DNA of 16,308 nucleotides from an uncultured Faecalibacterium sp. (GTDB lineage: Bacteria; Bacillota; Clostridia; Oscillospirales; Ruminococcaceae): NCBI GenBank assembly GCA_934526125.1, contig CAKSZU010000046.1, positions 1-16,308 on the forward strand, in the 5' to 3' direction. The position numbers were made by a program, and so were the translations under genes. This document shows positions 13,924-16,308 of this stretch, piece by piece (positions within the stretch are counted from its first letter, which is position 1; the number at the start of each line of letters is the position of its first letter). The notes below the pieces were generated by a model. It was not told the DNA's origin. It searched no databases and saw nothing but the letters and a program-made list of their open reading frames with translations.

Positions 13924-14982
13924 ATGGCAGATCATACAGGAGCCCGGCGGTTCCGGCCGGTGGACAGCAAACGGAAAAAGGCCCCGCAGTACGGCCCGGC
14001 CGGGACGGGCTGCCCGGCCATCGAACAGGCTGTGGTGCGGCTGTACCGGGAGCAGAACGAGGAACATTTCTGGAGCCTGATGAATGCCCTGAACTATGCG
14101 CTGGAGCTGGATACCCACATCCTTATGCCGCTGGAAACGTCGGTGGACCCCCAGAGCGGCCCGGCCCCCTGGGCCCAGCTGCCCATCCCGGAAGAGCGGG
14201 CGGAGGGGCTGCAGCCCTGGCTGCTCCACACCCGGAAAGAGCGGAACTATCTGCCCCTGTTCACCTCGGTGAAGAATGCCGAGTCGGAAAAGGCCAGCGC
14301 CACCCGCCCCATGGTGGAGCGCACCCTGCGCAGCGCCATGGAATATGCGCTGGAGACTGACGGCATCGACGGGGTGGTCATCGACCCGTGGACCAGCTCG
14401 GCCACGCTGGACGTCTCGCTGCTCGGCGGACTGCTGAAATCGGAGCGGGGCAGCGACGGCCCCGGCTCGGAGGAACTGGAAGCCGGCCACGCCGCGGCCA
14501 GGCAGGGGCTGTGGGCCGAGGCAGTGTCCCACTACACGGCAGCCGCCGAGGCAGGCAGTGCCGAGGGGCTTTCGGCGCTGGGTGACTGCCTGTACGAGGG
14601 CCGGGGCACCCGCCGCAGCCGGACCCAGGCCCGCCGGATGTGGAAAAAGGCGGCCCAGGCCGGGGAGATCCAGGCCATGCTCTCGCTGGGCGAGGACTGC
14701 GCGGCCTCCGGGGACAGCCCTGCGGCGGCGCTGCAGTATTACCGCAAGGCCCAGAACGAGGCCCGGGGTGTGCCCGACGTGGCCTATACGCCCCGGATCT
14801 GCCTGCGCATCGCCCAGTGCGAGACTCAGTTCGTCTCCCGCAAAAAGGCCCTGCTGCAGCTGGCCGAGGCCATGCAGGGCTTCCGCATCCTCGAAGCTGA
14901 GGGCGAGCCGGATGCCGCGGGCTGGATGCAGGAGGCAAAGGCTCTGACCGCACAGCTGCTGACCGGGCCGCAGGTCCGCTGA
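13924..14982 (+). CDS. SseB-like N-terminus fused to Sel1/TPR-like repeats
   Basis: 352 aa, with no signal peptide or membrane segment. Residues 33-170 resemble the SseB family: VRLYREQNEEHFWSLMNAL, LPLFTSVKNAE at 110-120, and DGVVIDPWTSSATLDVSLLGGLL at 149-171. Residues 185-285 carry helical repeats of Sel1/TPR type (AARQGLWAEAVSHYTAAAEAG, LGDCLYEGRGTRRS, ARRMWKKAAQAGEIQAMLSLGEDC, ALQYYRKAQ). The last 60 residues are helical. SseB-type domains occur in proteins tied to serine tolerance and secretion chaperones, and Sel1/TPR repeats bind proteins, so an adaptor role is inferred. The start is ATG 13924 with GAAGGG about 8 nt upstream; a GTG at 13915 would add three residues and cannot be excluded. 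It is transcribed away from the ABC operon and toward dnaK, with no clear terminator after it. Confidence 0.78.
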   Translation: MADHTGARRFRPVDSKRKKAPQYGPAGTGCPAIEQAVVRLYREQNEEHFWSLMNALNYALELDTHILMPLETSVDPQSGPAPWAQLPIPEERAEGLQPWLLHTRKERNYLPLFTSVKNAESEKASATRPMVERTLRSAMEYALETDGIDGVVIDPWTSSATLDVSLLGGLLKSERGSDGPGSEELEAGHAAARQGLWAEAVSHYTAAAEAGSAEGLSALGDCLYEGRGTRRSRTQARRMWKKAAQAGEIQAMLSLGEDCAASGDSPAAALQYYRKAQNEARGVPDVAYTPRICLRIAQCETQFVSRKKALLQLAEAMQGFRILEAEGEPDAAGWMQEAKALTAQLLTGPQVR

Positions 14983-15024
14983 TCCCGGCCGAAAACATAG
15001 TTTCTTTACATTTGTTCTAAGAAA

Positions 15025-15052
15025 TGGTCATAGGAAACCGGTAAGATATTCT
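15025..15052 (+). promoter_or_regulatory. Weak candidate promoter of dnaK
   Basis: TGGTCA (15025-15030), 16-bp spacer, TATTCT (15047-15052); four of six matches in each box. The 109-bp gap between the SseB/Sel1 gene and dnaK is the only AT-richer stretch here. No CIRCE element (TTAGCACTC-N9-GAGTGCTAA) is visible in it, so HrcA control at this site is not supported. Confidence 0.3.
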
Positions 15053-15091
15053 ATGAGAAAATCTGCGCCGTAAGAAAAGAGGACAAGCACT

Positions 15092-16308
15092 ATGAGCAAA
15101 GTAATCGGAATCGACCTTGGCACCACCAACTCCTGTGTGGCGGTGGTGGAGGGCGGCAAGCCCGTAGTCATCACCAACGCCGAGGGCGAGCGTACCACCC
15201 CCAGCGTCGTGGCCTTCACCAAGGATGGCGAGCGTCTGGTGGGCGGCGCAGCCAAGCGCCAGATCGCGACCAACTCCGCCCGCACCATTTCCAGCATCAA
15301 GCGCCACATGGGTTCCGATTACCGGGTCCGGATCGACGGAAGAGACCTGACCCCGCAGGAGATCAGCGCCATGATCCTGACCAAGATCCGCCGGGACGCC
15401 GAGAGCTATCTGGGCGAGCCGGTGACCGAGGCCGTGATCACGGTGCCTGCTTACTTTGACGACAGCCAGCGCAAAGCCACCCAGGACGCAGGCCGCATCG
15501 CGGGCCTGAACGTGCTGCGCATCATCAACGAGCCCACCGCGGCCGCTGTGGCCTACGGTCTGGAAAACGAGGAACCCCAGAAGATCCTGGTCTACGATCT
15601 GGGCGGCGGCACCTTCGATGTCTCCATCATCGAGATCGAGGACGGGACCTTCACGGTGCTGGCCACCGGCGGCGACACCCATCTGGGCGGCGATGATTTC
15701 GATCAGCGCATCGTGGAGTGGGCCGTGGCGGAGTTCCGCAAGTCGGACCGCATCGACCTGACCAAGGACCCCGCCGCCATGGGCCGCCTGAAAGAGGAGG
15801 CCGAAAAGGCCAAGAAAGAGCTGTCCAGTGCGCCTTCGGCCCAGCTGAACCTGCCCTTCATCGCGGTGGGCAAGGACGGGCCCCATCATCTGGACCTGAG
15901 CCTGACCCGCCCCCAGTTTGAGATGATGACCGGGGATCTGCTGTCCCGCACGGTCCAGCCGGTGCAGAATGCCCTGCGGGATGCAGGCATCTCGGCCAGC
16001 CAGCTGGGCAAGGTGCTGCTGGTGGGCGGCAGCACCCGGATGCCGGCAGTGGAGCGTCAGGTCAAGGAGCTTCTGGGCCGGGAGCCCAGCCACAGCCTGA
16101 ACCCGGACGAGTGCGTGGCCATGGGCGCTGCCGTGCAGGGCGGTCTGCTGCAGGGCGGCGGCAAGCTGGCCGGGGCCACCGGTGCCGCGGCCCAGGGCCT
16201 TGTGCTGATGGATGTTACCCCGCTGACCTTGTCCATCGAGACGCTGGGCGGCGTGGCGACCCCCCTCATCACCCGCAACAGCATGATCCCCACCCGCAAG
16301 AGCCAGAT
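15092..16308 (+). CDS. dnaK: Chaperone protein DnaK (Hsp70), 5' part cut by the window end
   Basis: 405 complete codons with no stop before the window edge; a full DnaK is about 610-640 aa, so only the ATPase domain, the linker and the first substrate-domain residues are seen. Hsp70 signatures are [13 protein letters not shown] (7-19), [11 protein letters not shown] (169-179) and [11 protein letters not shown], with [11 protein letters not shown] between. The stretch [24 protein letters not shown] lacks the roughly 23-residue insert of Gram-negative DnaK, as expected for a Gram-positive organism. A Gly/Ala-rich insertion of about ten residues (within 355-369) precedes the VLMD linker at 371-374. 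DnaK folds and protects cytosolic proteins with DnaJ and GrpE. Neither grpE nor hrcA lies upstream; the neighbour is an SseB/Sel1 gene. RBS AAGAGGA lies 8 nt before ATG 15092. Confidence 0.97.
   Translation, partial: MSKVIGIDLGTTNSCVAVVEGGKPVVITNAEGERTTPSVVAFTKDGERLVGGAAKRQIATNSARTISSIKRHMGSDYRVRIDGRDLTPQEISAMILTKIRRDAESYLGEPVTEAVITVPAYFDDSQRKATQDAGRIAGLNVLRIINEPTAAAVAYGLENEEPQKILVYDLGGGTFDVSIIEIEDGTFTVLATGGDTHLGGDDFDQRIVEWAVAEFRKSDRIDLTKDPAAMGRLKEEAEKAKKELSSAPSAQLNLPFIAVGKDGPHHLDLSLTRPQFEMMTGDLLSRTVQPVQNALRDAGISASQLGKVLLVGGSTRMPAVERQVKELLGREPSHSLNPDECVAMGAAVQGGLLQGGGKLAGATGAAAQGLVLMDVTPLTLSIETLGGVATPLITRNSMIPTRKSQ

Noticed and set aside
14983..15091. CIRCE heat-shock operator before dnaK
   Set aside because: No TTAGCACTC / GAGTGCTAA pair is present in the gap.
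15017..16093. 358-aa minus-strand open frame over dnaK
   Set aside because: dnaK on the plus strand is unambiguous; the antisense frame has no support.

Overview
The window reads as chromosomal DNA of a GC-rich Gram-positive anaerobe of the Clostridia, most like Oscillospiraceae (Faecalibacterium-type). This placement is inference. It rests on AGGAGG-type ribosome binding sites, SigA-like promoters with 17-bp spacers, strong intrinsic terminators, a DnaK lacking the insert typical of Gram-negative homologues, and an ECF sigma factor paired with a DUF4349 protein. No mobile element, CRISPR array, prophage or integrase was seen. The genes look like stable core and accessory chromosome.

Layout. 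1-280: a tRNA-Pro on the minus strand and glnS on the plus strand, with back-to-back SigA-type promoters. 281-2406: glnS and a small membrane-anchored FMN-binding protein, ending in a 14-bp-stem terminator. 2420-7498: a tightly packed four-gene run made of a leucine-rich-repeat protein, a DUF2201/VWA-like protein, a MoxR-like AAA+ ATPase and an auxin efflux carrier (AEC) permease, closed by a terminator. 7526-7707: initiator tRNA-fMet (minus) with a near-consensus promoter and its own terminator. 7726-10134, all minus: an uncharacterised 190-aa protein with a good promoter, then an ECF sigma factor overlapping a DUF4349 membrane protein that probably controls it. 10154-13788, minus: a heterodimeric ABC exporter pair with one degenerate and one competent ATP site, preceded by an extended -10 promoter and a 26-bp imperfect palindrome that may be an operator. 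13855-14982: an SseB-like/Sel1-repeat protein. 15092 to the window end: the start of dnaK, cut by the window edge.

How the genes may work together. The least described unit is the LRR / VWA / MoxR / AEC run. MoxR AAA+ ATPases and VWA proteins are known to work as pairs (RavA-ViaA is the studied example). Here a BspA-type LRR protein is encoded first and overlaps the VWA gene, which suggests a substrate-recognition or scaffold partner. The VWA protein keeps a complete MIDAS but has lost the glutamate of the zinc-peptidase-like HExxH motif. The terminator just in front of the LRR start leaves no room for a separate promoter, so the run is probably expressed by readthrough from glnS. The ECF/DUF4349 pair is a second regulatory module whose trigger cannot be read from the sequence.
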